From contig NZ_JAUFPN010000165.1 of assembly GCF_030409335.1 (NCBI RefSeq), positions 1-64,000 of the forward strand: 64,000 bases of DNA, given 5' to 3'. The first letter of the stretch is position 1; each line of letters begins with the position of its first letter. The translations under genes were made by a program, and so were the position numbers. Positions 25,910-33,333 of the stretch are shown piece by piece. The notes beneath the pieces are model-generated. The model made no database searches. It had not been told where the DNA came from and saw only the letters and a program-made list of their open reading frames with translations. Source of the DNA: Paeniroseomonas aquatica. GTDB lineage: Bacteria; Pseudomonadota; Alphaproteobacteria; Acetobacterales; Acetobacteraceae.

Positions 25910-26677
25910 ATGCTCCAGACCCGGCCGCGCGTCGCGCTTTTCGTCACCTGCCTCGTCGACCTTTACCGGCCGAACGTCGGCTTCTCCGCCATCGCCCTGC
26001 TGGAGGAGGCGGGCTGCCAGGTGGAAGTGCCGGCGACCCAGACCTGCTGCGGCCAGCCGGCCTACAACACCGGCGACCGCGCGACGGCGAAGGAGCTGGC
26101 CCGCGCCGTGGTCGACGCCTTCCTGCCCTACGACTATTGCGTGGTGCCGAGCGGCAGCTGCGGCGGCATGATCTCCCACCACTACCCCGCGCTCTTCGCG
26201 GATGACCCGCAGTACCGCGGCAAGGCGGAGGCGCTGGGCGCCAAGACGCATGAGCTGGTCTCCTTCCTCACCGACGTCCGCGGGATGACGCGGGTGGCGG
26301 CGCGGCACGAGGGCGTGGTGACCTACCACGACAGCTGCTCCGGCCTGCGCGAGCTCGGCGTCAAGGCGCAGCCGCGGGGCCTGCTGGCCGGGATGGCCGG
26401 CACCACCGTCACCGAGATGGCGGATGCCGAGATCTGCTGCGGCTTCGGCGGCACCTTCTGCGTGAAGTACCCGGACATCTCGACCCGCATGGTGGCCGAC
26501 AAGGTGCGCGCCATCGCGGCTACGGGTGCGGATACCCTGCTCGCCGGCGACCTCGGCTGCCTGCTGAACATGGCGGGGCGGCTGAAGCGGGAGGGCGTGC
26601 CGGTGAAGGTGCGCCATGTGGCGGAAGTGCTGGCCGGGCGCACCGGGGATGCGCCGGCGATCGGGGAGGTGTCATGA
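25910..26677 (+). CDS. (Fe-S)-binding protein, LutA/YkgE (CCG domain) family
   Basis: This 255-aa protein has two CCG domains: TCCGQPAYNTG and SGSCGG in the first, YHDSCSGLRELG and ICCGFGGTFCVKYPDIS in the second. These cysteine motifs bind Fe-S clusters in LutA, GlpC and heterodisulfide reductase subunit B. In Bacillus, LutABC oxidise L-lactate to pyruvate; here lutB and lutC are absent, so the partner is elsewhere or the function differs. The gene overlaps the following dioxygenase by four bases (ATGA), which suggests a co-regulated trio with that gene and the deaminase. Confidence 0.88.
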   Translation: MLQTRPRVALFVTCLVDLYRPNVGFSAIALLEEAGCQVEVPATQTCCGQPAYNTGDRATAKELARAVVDAFLPYDYCVVPSGSCGGMISHHYPALFADDPQYRGKAEALGAKTHELVSFLTDVRGMTRVAARHEGVVTYHDSCSGLRELGVKAQPRGLLAGMAGTTVTEMADAEICCGFGGTFCVKYPDISTRMVADKVRAIAATGADTLLAGDLGCLLNMAGRLKREGVPVKVRHVAEVLAGRTGDAPAIGEVS

Positions 26678-27423
26678 GCGCGGCGCTGCTGGGCGACGGC
26701 GTGACCATGCAGCCGGGCGACCCGCTGCTGGCGGAGGTGGCCGCGCGGGGCTTCGCGCTGCTGCGCGGCGAGGCGCTGGCGGCGCGGCTGGGCGCGGCGG
26801 GCGAGGCGGCGGCGCTTGACGAATTCGCCACAAGCTGGGAGCGGCTGGAGACCGACGGCTTCATGGCCGACGGCGGCCGCTACCGCCGCCGCCGGCTGGC
26901 CAATTACGCCGCCCGCGCGGGCGTCCCCGGCCATGTGCGGGGGCCGCACCGGCCGCATTTCCAGGCGGTGGTGCACAACAGCCTCAATGGCGGGGTGGAG
27001 CGCTGGTTCGCCCCGGTGGAGCAGCCGATCGGCGACGGCGCCACGCTGCATGCGCTGCTCGATGTCGGCCGCGCGGTCGCCGACCGGCAGGTGCCGGGCA
27101 AGGACTGGTTCGTCGAGGTGCACCAGTTCCGCATCGAGGCGGTGGCCGGCGCCCCGGGCTACCCGACGCCGGAGGGGGTGCACCACGACGGCGTGGACCT
27201 GGTGCTGATCGGCATGGTGGCGCGGACCAACCTGCTGGGCGGCGAGACGCTGATCACCAACAACGCCGGCGGCGAGCTGGCCCGCTTCACCCTGCAGGAC
27301 CGGCTGGACACCGCCTTCATCGACGACGCCCGGGTGATGCATGGGGTGACGCCGGTGCAGCCGGCGGATCCCGGGGCGGCCTCCTGCCGGGACGTGCTGG
27401 TGATCACCTGGAAGCGGGCGTGA
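26674..27423 (+). CDS. 2-oxoglutarate/Fe(II) dioxygenase, 2OG-Fe_Oxy_2 type
   Basis: The 249-aa protein carries a jelly-roll iron site: the HxD pair in GVHHDGVDLVLI (about 168-175) and a distal His in DARVMHGVTPV. Residues RDVLVITW near the C-terminus include the likely 2OG-binding arginine. The architecture resembles PF10014 enzymes such as the L-isoleucine 4-hydroxylase and BsmA families, which hydroxylate free amino acids or act in stress responses; substrate is unknown. Start and stop both overlap neighbours by four bases, so the LutA-like gene, this gene and the deaminase gene are translationally coupled. Confidence 0.82.
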   Translation: MSAALLGDGVTMQPGDPLLAEVAARGFALLRGEALAARLGAAGEAAALDEFATSWERLETDGFMADGGRYRRRRLANYAARAGVPGHVRGPHRPHFQAVVHNSLNGGVERWFAPVEQPIGDGATLHALLDVGRAVADRQVPGKDWFVEVHQFRIEAVAGAPGYPTPEGVHHDGVDLVLIGMVARTNLLGGETLITNNAGGELARFTLQDRLDTAFIDDARVMHGVTPVQPADPGAASCRDVLVITWKRA

Positions 27424-27884
27424 CGGCGGAGCCGGTGCCCAGCCCGCGCTGGGATGCGCGCTTCCTGGCGCTGGCCGCGCATATCGCCGAATGGTCGAAG
27501 CACCGCACCACCAAGGTGGGCTGCGTCGTGGTCGACGACGACCGCCGCATCCGGGCCACCGGCTTCAACGGCTTCCCCCGCGGGGTGACCGACCTGCCGG
27601 AGCGGCTGGCCGACCGGCCGACCAAGCTGCTGCTCTCGGTGCATGCCGAGGGCAATGCGGTGGCGACGGCGGCGCGGGCCGGGGTCTCGCTGGCCGGGAC
27701 CACGGCCTACGTCACCCATCCGCCCTGCGCGGCCTGCGCGGCGCTGCTGACCCAGGCGGGGATCAAGCGGGTGGTCTTCGTCGGCCAGCTGCGCGAGGAC
27801 TGGGCCGAGAGCGAGGCGGCCGGTCGGGTCATCATGGCCGAGGCCGGGGTGGTCTGGCAGCGGGGCGTGGCCGAGGGCGGATAG
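27420..27884 (+). CDS. Deoxycytidylate deaminase-like protein
   Basis: The 154-aa protein contains the zinc-dependent deaminase site: HAEGNAV (His ligand and catalytic Glu) and PPCAACAALL (two Cys ligands). The N-terminal half has FNGFPRG and SKHRTTKVGCVVV, as in dCMP deaminases (ComEB family), which convert dCMP to dUMP for thymidylate synthesis. The GTG start overlaps the TGA of the dioxygenase gene. Length is normal for the family. A role in nucleotide salvage is likely; coupling to the dioxygenase may only reflect gene packing. Confidence 0.9.
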   Translation: MTAEPVPSPRWDARFLALAAHIAEWSKHRTTKVGCVVVDDDRRIRATGFNGFPRGVTDLPERLADRPTKLLLSVHAEGNAVATAARAGVSLAGTTAYVTHPPCAACAALLTQAGIKRVVFVGQLREDWAESEAAGRVIMAEAGVVWQRGVAEGG

Positions 27885-28025
27885 GGGCCGGAGGCTGCCG
27901 GCCCGGGACCGGGTTGGGGACGAGCCTGCCGCATTTCGGCTTTCAGAATCGATTCAGGTCGTCGACAAGCATCGTTTCGGCATTGAAGCAGGCGCTGCGC
28001 CAGATATGCGGCATGAGGATCGGCG

Positions 28026-28877
28026 ATGAGTAACGACCAGGCTCCTGTCCTTATCAGCTCGCTCGCCGCCGGACATCCCGCGGTGGTTTTCGAACAGGTC
28101 AAAGCCTACAACAAGGCCGTCTCCGACTGCCGGCATGTGCTGCACGTCAACAACGACACCGTCCGGCTGGGCTTCTTCGACAAGGCCAGGGCCGCGGGGA
28201 TCGATTTCGGCTCATTCGGGAACCTCACGATCAATCCCACCCACCTGTTCACGAGGCGCCCGACATTCCTTGGGGCGCACGTGCTCAATGTGGAGTTCGC
28301 GATGCGGGCCGGCATACCCTTCGGCCATGTCTACCTGCATACCGATGCCGACCTGCCGTTCCGTCCCGGGCTCGGCGAGCATATCCGCCGCCATGACCTG
28401 GGGCTGGCGCCGAGCAGGCCGGTCGGCGCCGGCACGCCGCGGGACGAAGCCTTCCTGGCCCATACCGACCTGCAGAAAATGCTGGAAAAGATCGGCGGGA
28501 GATTTTGGACCATCCGGTACGAGGGCTTCTTCGCGACCCGTGCCATCTTCTACGAGCTGTTCTTCTTCCTGATGGCGCACATCCCATTCGACCACGACAA
28601 CTTCTGGCGCGGAGACTACCCCTACGAGGAGTACCTGCTGCCGACGGCCGTCGAGGTGCTGCATGCGAAGAACAACTGGCGGCGGACGAGAAACGCCGTG
28701 CTGACCGCCAATTCGGCCCCCGGCTTCAACCTGGCCTCGCGCCAGCCCATCGGCATCGAGGATTGCGCCCGGCTGGCCACGCTGCCGGAGGATGTTTTCG
28801 CCATCAAGTTCATCCCCGACGACATGGCCTCCCCCGTGCGGCAGTGGATCCGCGGGCAGATGGGCTATGCCATCTAG
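28026..28877 (+). CDS. Hypothetical protein, possibly glycosyltransferase-like
   Basis: The 283-aa product is not firmly recognised. It begins LISSLAAGHPAVVFEQVKAYNKAV, has HVNNDTVRLG, then HTDADLPF (a DxD-like motif), and later FDHDNFWRGDYPYEEYLLPT with several acidic and aromatic residues. This order resembles GT14/core-2-type or other GT-A glycosyltransferases, but the resemblance is by eye only. No signal peptide or membrane helix; the FFFLMAHI stretch is short. Codon use is less GC-biased than its neighbours. It stands alone, with 141 bp before it and about 100 bp before the phosphonate-type transporter. Confidence 0.55.
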   Translation: MSNDQAPVLISSLAAGHPAVVFEQVKAYNKAVSDCRHVLHVNNDTVRLGFFDKARAAGIDFGSFGNLTINPTHLFTRRPTFLGAHVLNVEFAMRAGIPFGHVYLHTDADLPFRPGLGEHIRRHDLGLAPSRPVGAGTPRDEAFLAHTDLQKMLEKIGGRFWTIRYEGFFATRAIFYELFFFLMAHIPFDHDNFWRGDYPYEEYLLPTAVEVLHAKNNWRRTRNAVLTANSAPGFNLASRQPIGIEDCARLATLPEDVFAIKFIPDDMASPVRQWIRGQMGYAI

Positions 28878-28980
28878 GGATCGGGACCCGGTCCTGCCAT
28901 GGGTCCTGGCGGGCCCCACCATGCAACCCCGGCCCCGCCCCGGGGCTTGTGGCCGTCAGACCGGATGGGATGACGGCAGC

Positions 28981-29871
28981 ATGCGACGCAGATCTTGGCT
29001 GGGTGCTGCGGCGGTGCTGGCGCTGCCACGCCTGGGCAGCGCCCAGGGCGGGATTCAAGGCGGGATCCAGGGAGGAGCCGGAGGCCAGCCGCTGCGCTGC
29101 GCCGTCGGCCCCTTCCAGCCGACGGCGGGCGACACCCGCCGGGCCTACGAGCCCTTCTTCGCCCGGATGGCCACGGCCGTCGGCCGGCCGCTCGCACTGA
29201 CCGTCACCACCGACTGGGCCGGCATCGCGGTGGCGCTGGCCAATGGGCAGGTCGACCTCGCCTGGATGGGCCCCTGGGGCTTCGTCCTGGCCAAGGACCG
29301 CGCCCGGGCCGAGGCGCTGGCGGTGGTGCGGTACCAGGGCCGACCCACCTACCACGCCCTCATCCTGGCGCGGGCCGGAGCGACGATCGCCCGATTCCCC
29401 GAGGATGCCAGGGGGATGTCGATCTCCTTCGCCGATGCCGGCTCGACCAGCGGCTGGCTGGTGCCGCACTACTGGTTCAGGACCCAGGGCATCAATCCGC
29501 GCACCTACTTCCGCTACCGCGACGGCGCCTCGCATCCGGCCAACGTCATCGCCGTCGCCAATGGCCAGGTCGACCTGGCGACCGACTACGACCGCAACCT
29601 CGCCGCCATGCTGGCGGCCGGGCGGGTGAGCGCGGCGCAGGTGCAGGAGGTCTGGCGCTCCGAGCCGCTGCCGAACGACGCGCTGGCGGTGCGGGCCGAC
29701 CTCGACCCCGGGCTGAAGGCGGCGCTGCGGGAGGCCGCGCTCGGCCTCGATGCCGCGGCGGCGGCGCAGGTCATGCCACCGGACTACACCGGCTGGGTGG
29801 GTGCCGGGCCCGACAGCTACGCCATGATCGAAGCCGCGGGCCGCGCGCTGGGACGCATCGGCGGTGGATGA
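28981..29871 (+). CDS. phnD: PhnD-like ABC transporter substrate-binding protein
   Basis: This 296-aa periplasmic protein has a signal peptide (MRRRSWLGAAAVLALPRLGSAQ) followed by a glycine/glutamine repeat, and the PhnD domain: FFARMATAVGRPLALTVTTDWAGIAVALANGQVDLAWMGPWGF, the SFADAGSTSGWLVPHYW phosphonate-binding loop, and ANGQVDLATDYDRNL. The family binds phosphonates, phosphite, phosphate esters and similar anions. Start at 28981 is chosen for the signal peptide; upstream in-frame codons are not signal-like. It is coupled to phnE by an ATGA overlap. No C-P lyase genes are present. Confidence 0.9.
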   Translation: MRRRSWLGAAAVLALPRLGSAQGGIQGGIQGGAGGQPLRCAVGPFQPTAGDTRRAYEPFFARMATAVGRPLALTVTTDWAGIAVALANGQVDLAWMGPWGFVLAKDRARAEALAVVRYQGRPTYHALILARAGATIARFPEDARGMSISFADAGSTSGWLVPHYWFRTQGINPRTYFRYRDGASHPANVIAVANGQVDLATDYDRNLAAMLAAGRVSAAQVQEVWRSEPLPNDALAVRADLDPGLKAALREAALGLDAAAAAQVMPPDYTGWVGAGPDSYAMIEAAGRALGRIGGG

Positions 29872-30617
29872 TCCGTCGCACCGCCTGGGTGCTGGCGCTG
29901 GCGGCCGTCTATGGCGCCTGCATCGCGGTGGTGGAGCCCGACCTCGGCCGGCTCTGGGCCGGGCTGCCGCGGCTGGCCCGCTGGCTCGGCGGCGCCTTCC
30001 CGCCGGATTTCTCCGGCTTCGACGACATGCTGCGGCGGGCGGCGGAGACCGTCGCCATCGCCACCCTCGGCACCACCCTGGCGGCGCTGCTGGCGCTGCC
30101 GCTGACCCTGCTGGCGACCCGGCCGGTGGCGCCGCTGCCGGCGCTGTACCACCCGGCGCGGGCGGTGCTCGACACGCTGCGCGGCATCGACGGCTTCGTC
30201 TTCGCGCTGCTCTTCGTCGCCGCCGTCGGGCTCGGCCCCTTCGCCGGGGTGCTGGGCGTGGCGCTGCATGCCTCGGGCAGCCTCGGCAAGCTGTGGTCCG
30301 AGGCGCTGGAGACCGCCGACCCGGCGCCGCTGGAAGCGGCGCTGACCGCCGGTGCCAGCCGCGCCCAGGCCGCCGTGGTGCTGCTGATCCCGGATTGCCT
30401 GCCGCTGCTGGCCTCGGCCCTGCTCTACGTCTGGGAGGCGACGATCCGCACCTCGACGGTGCTCGGGCTGGTCGGCGCCGGCGGGCTGGGGCAGGAGCTG
30501 AAGAATGCGGTCGACCTGCTCGACTTCGCCCGGGTGCTGGCGATCCTGATCGTCATCGTGGCGCTGGTCATCGCCGCCGACCGGCTCTCGGCCGCCCTCC
30601 GGCGGCGCCTGGTGTGA
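29868..30617 (+). CDS. phnE: PhnE-like ABC transporter permease
   Basis: The 249-aa product has about five or six membrane helices and the BPD_transp_1 permease motif near TAGASRAQAAVVLLIPDCLPLL, with the EAA-like loop that contacts the ATPase. RTSTVLGLVGAGGLGQEL is characteristic of PhnE. The gene overlaps phnD at its start and phnC at its stop by one base (TGATG). With phnD and phnC it makes a complete importer of the phosphonate type. Confidence 0.92.
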   Translation: MIRRTAWVLALAAVYGACIAVVEPDLGRLWAGLPRLARWLGGAFPPDFSGFDDMLRRAAETVAIATLGTTLAALLALPLTLLATRPVAPLPALYHPARAVLDTLRGIDGFVFALLFVAAVGLGPFAGVLGVALHASGSLGKLWSEALETADPAPLEAALTAGASRAQAAVVLLIPDCLPLLASALLYVWEATIRTSTVLGLVGAGGLGQELKNAVDLLDFARVLAILIVIVALVIAADRLSAALRRRLV

Positions 30618-31249
30618 TGCTGGAGGTCGCGGGGCTTGTGGTCGCGCTCGGCGGGCGGGAGGTGCTGCGGGGCGTCGACCTGTCGGTCGCGGCCGGTGAG
30701 GTGGTGACACTGGAGGGCCCCTCCGGCGCCGGCAAGACCACCTTGCTGCGGGCCATCGCCGGGCTGGTGCCCGCGGCGGCCGGCCAGATCCGTTGCGGCG
30801 CGCCGGCCGGGCTGGTGTTCCAGCAGCATGCGCTGGCGGCGCGGCTCTCGGCGCGGGACAACGTGCTGGTCGGGGGGCTCGGGCGGATCGGCTTCTGCCG
30901 GGCGGCGCTGCGGGCCTGGCCGCGGCCGATGCTGGCCGAGGCGGATGGCTGCCTGGCGCGGGTCGGGCTCGAGGGGCTCGGGGCGCGGCGGGCGGGGAGG
31001 CTCTCGGGCGGGCAGCGCCAGCGCGTCGCGGTGGCGCGGGTGCTGATGCAGCGGGCGAGGCTGCTGCTGGCCGACGAGCCGGTGGCGAGCCTCGACCCGG
31101 AGAATGCCGCCGCGGTGCTCGACCTGCTGCGCGGGCTGGCGCGGCGGGAGGGCAGGGCGGTGCTGGTGACGCTGCATCAGCCGGAGCTGGCCCGGCGCAT
31201 CGCCGACCGGCGGCTGCGGATGGAGGAGGGACGGCTATGGCCGCTGTGA
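30617..31249 (+). CDS. phnC: PhnC-like ABC transporter ATPase
   Basis: A 210-aa ATPase with Walker A (GPSGAGKTTLL, about 34-44), a Q-loop (FQQHA), the LSGGQRQRVAVARVL signature and Walker B LLLADEPVASLDP, followed by the switch His (TLHQPE). It is somewhat shorter than the usual ~250-270 aa of PhnC proteins. It energises PhnE for uptake of the anion bound by PhnD. The final 13 bp overlap the metallophosphoesterase gene, whose GGAGGAGGGA ribosome site lies within phnC. Confidence 0.92.
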   Translation: MLEVAGLVVALGGREVLRGVDLSVAAGEVVTLEGPSGAGKTTLLRAIAGLVPAAAGQIRCGAPAGLVFQQHALAARLSARDNVLVGGLGRIGFCRAALRAWPRPMLAEADGCLARVGLEGLGARRAGRLSGGQRQRVAVARVLMQRARLLLADEPVASLDPENAAAVLDLLRGLARREGRAVLVTLHQPELARRIADRRLRMEEGRLWPL

Positions 31250-32076
31250 CGCGTATCGACGGTGACGGGCCGCTGCTGGTCTTCGGCGGGCCCTATTCCA
31301 ACCTCCAGGCTCTGCGGGCGCTGCTGGCGGAGGCGGCGCGGCTCGGCATCCCGCCCGCGCGGATGCTCTGCACCGGCGACGTGGTGGCCTATGGCGCCGA
31401 TGCCGCCGGCTGCATCGACCTGATGCAGGCGAGCGGCATCCCGACCGTGCTCGGCAATTGCGAGGAGAGCCTCGCCCCCGGCGGCGAGGATTGCGGCTGC
31501 GGCTTCGAGGAAGGTACCGCCTGCGACCTGCTGTCGCGCGGCTGGTTCGCCCATGCGGCGCGGCAGGTGACGCCGGCGCAGCGGGGCTGGATGGCCGGGC
31601 TGCCGCGGCGGATCGAGGTCATGCTGGGCGGCCGCCGGCTCGCCGCGGTGCATGGCGGGGCCGCGGTCATCAACCGGTTCCTCTTCGCCTCGGAGCCGGA
31701 GGAATGCCTCGCCGGGGAGATCGCGGCGACCGGGGCGGAGGGCGTGCTGGCCGGGCATTGCGGCCTGCCCTTCACCCGGCAGGTGGGCGGCCGGCTGTGG
31801 CACAATGCCGGGGCGATCGGCATGCCGGCGAACGACGGCACGCCGCGGGGGTGGTTCTCGCTGCTGACGCCGGGGCCGCGGGGGCTGCGGGTCGAGCACC
31901 GGGCGCTGGCCTACGACCATGCCGGCGCCGCCGCGGCGATGCGGCGGGCCGGGCTGGCGGCGGGCTATGCGGATTGCCTCGGCAGCGGGCTGTGGCCCTC
32001 CTGCGACGTGTTGCCGGCGGCGGAGCTGGCCCGGCGCGGCCAGCCCATCGCGGCCGGCGCCGAGGTCTGGGCCTAG
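31237..32076 (+). CDS. Atypical metallophosphoesterase coupled to the phosphonate-type transporter
   Basis: The 279-aa protein has a calcineurin-like phosphoesterase layout but altered ligands. GD is present (CTGDVVAYGA), as are GN (LGNCEES), the VHGG histidine, and a NAGAIGMP end motif. However, the usual first motif DxHGN is replaced by GGPYSN, and GHTH reads GHCG. A loop after GNCEE holds several cysteines (DCGCGFEEGTAC). This pattern looks self-consistent rather than decayed, so it may use a different metal arrangement. Overlap with phnC and a strong internal ribosome site put it in the transporter operon; hydrolysing imported phosphate/phosphonate esters is a plausible role, unproven. 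Confidence 0.8.
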   Translation: MAAVTRIDGDGPLLVFGGPYSNLQALRALLAEAARLGIPPARMLCTGDVVAYGADAAGCIDLMQASGIPTVLGNCEESLAPGGEDCGCGFEEGTACDLLSRGWFAHAARQVTPAQRGWMAGLPRRIEVMLGGRRLAAVHGGAAVINRFLFASEPEECLAGEIAATGAEGVLAGHCGLPFTRQVGGRLWHNAGAIGMPANDGTPRGWFSLLTPGPRGLRVEHRALAYDHAGAAAAMRRAGLAAGYADCLGSGLWPSCDVLPAAELARRGQPIAAGAEVWA

Positions 32077-33254
32077 ATCGCCAGATCCTTGGTGTTGTAG
32101 TCGCGGATCACCCGCTCGACGGTTTCCGGCGTGAAGCGGAAGTCGTCCTCCAGCCCGGCGAAGGGCCGGTAGCGGAAGACCGGCTCGTCCGGGCGGGCCT
32201 GGTGGCGGGCGTCGATCGCCACCTGGATCACCGCCGAGCGGTCGAAGATCCGCTGGTCGTCATAGACGGCGTTGCTGCCTTCCTGCGCCAGCGCCGCCTT
32301 CTGGCCGAGCACGGCGCTGCGGCGGTGGAAGCCGAAGGTGAGGGAGATCCGCAGGTCGGGCGAGGTATTGGCGAAGGAGCCATGGACCATCTGGCGGTTC
32401 ACCATGGTCACGTCGCCGGCGGCGCAGACCAGCGGCACCGCGCCGGGCAGCTGCTCGCTGCCGCCATTGGCGGCGACCATGGCCTTGATGTCCGCCTTGC
32501 CCCGCTTGTGCGAGCCGGGGATGACCCAGAGGCAGTTGCCCAGCGTCGTCGGGTAGAGCTGCACCTGGTAGTTGAAGCCGTGGATGCCCTCATCCCAGTT
32601 GGGGCTGTCCCAATGGGTGACGCCGTCCTGGTGCCAGGCGACCGAGCCGCCGAGGCCCGGCTGCTTGACGAAGATGGCGTCGTTGTAGGGGACGAAGTCG
32701 GCGCCGTTGATCGCCTGCGCCGCGGCCAGCAGCTTCGGATGGCCATACAAGCGCAGGCCGGCGGGCATCGACTGGCACATCGCGTACATCAGGAAGACGA
32801 CGTATTCGGGCGCCCCGGCATCGGGCTTCGGCTGGGCCATCTGCGCCGGGTGGCGGCCGCCGAGCGCCTGGGTGCCGCCCCAGGGATCGGCGAGCGGCCG
32901 GGTGAAGCGGTAGGGCAGCCTGGCGTAGTCGAGGCCATGGGCGGTGCGGCCCTGGGAATCCACGCGGGAGTCCGGACCGGTCGGGGCGCGGTCCAGCATG
33001 ACCTGGGCATCGGCCCGCAAGGCCGCGACCTCGGCGGGATCGATGACGCCTTCGAAGATGTAGTAGCCGTGGCGCCAGTAGGCGGCCTGGATGTCGGGGT
33101 GCAGGTCGCCTCCGGGCGTCAGGCGGAGCGGGCCGCGGTTGCCGATCTCGGCGGCGAGCGCCTCCCCGGCGGCGCGGTAGGCGGCCATGCCGGCGGCATG
33201 TTCGGTGCGGGTCAGCGGCTGCGGGCCTGCCGCGGCCGGGGCCAGGACGTTCAT
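32073..33254 (-). CDS. Phytanoyl-CoA dioxygenase (PhyH) family protein
   Basis: This 393-aa non-haem iron enzyme shows the HxD iron pair in AWHQDGVTHWDS and a distal His in MVNRQMVHGSFAN followed by an Arg for 2-oxoglutarate (SPDLRISLTFGFHRR). The family hydroxylates acyl-CoAs, secondary metabolites and compatible solutes (EctD); the substrate here is unknown. It is slightly longer than most PhyH proteins because of an N-terminal extension. Its TAG and that of the opposite metallophosphoesterase share the same CTAG. It lies 79 bp after the orphan binding-protein gene on the same strand. Confidence 0.88.
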   Translation of the reverse strand: MNVLAPAAAGPQPLTRTEHAAGMAAYRAAGEALAAEIGNRGPLRLTPGGDLHPDIQAAYWRHGYYIFEGVIDPAEVAALRADAQVMLDRAPTGPDSRVDSQGRTAHGLDYARLPYRFTRPLADPWGGTQALGGRHPAQMAQPKPDAGAPEYVVFLMYAMCQSMPAGLRLYGHPKLLAAAQAINGADFVPYNDAIFVKQPGLGGSVAWHQDGVTHWDSPNWDEGIHGFNYQVQLYPTTLGNCLWVIPGSHKRGKADIKAMVAANGGSEQLPGAVPLVCAAGDVTMVNRQMVHGSFANTSPDLRISLTFGFHRRSAVLGQKAALAQEGSNAVYDDQRIFDRSAVIQVAIDARHQARPDEPVFRYRPFAGLEDDFRFTPETVERVIRDYNTKDLAI

Positions 33255-33333
33255 GGCGGTTCACTCCCTTTGCTTGGCCGGCATGGTCACCGAGGAAGCG
33301 GCCCCGGCGCAAGCGGGATGGGGAGGGGCCGGC

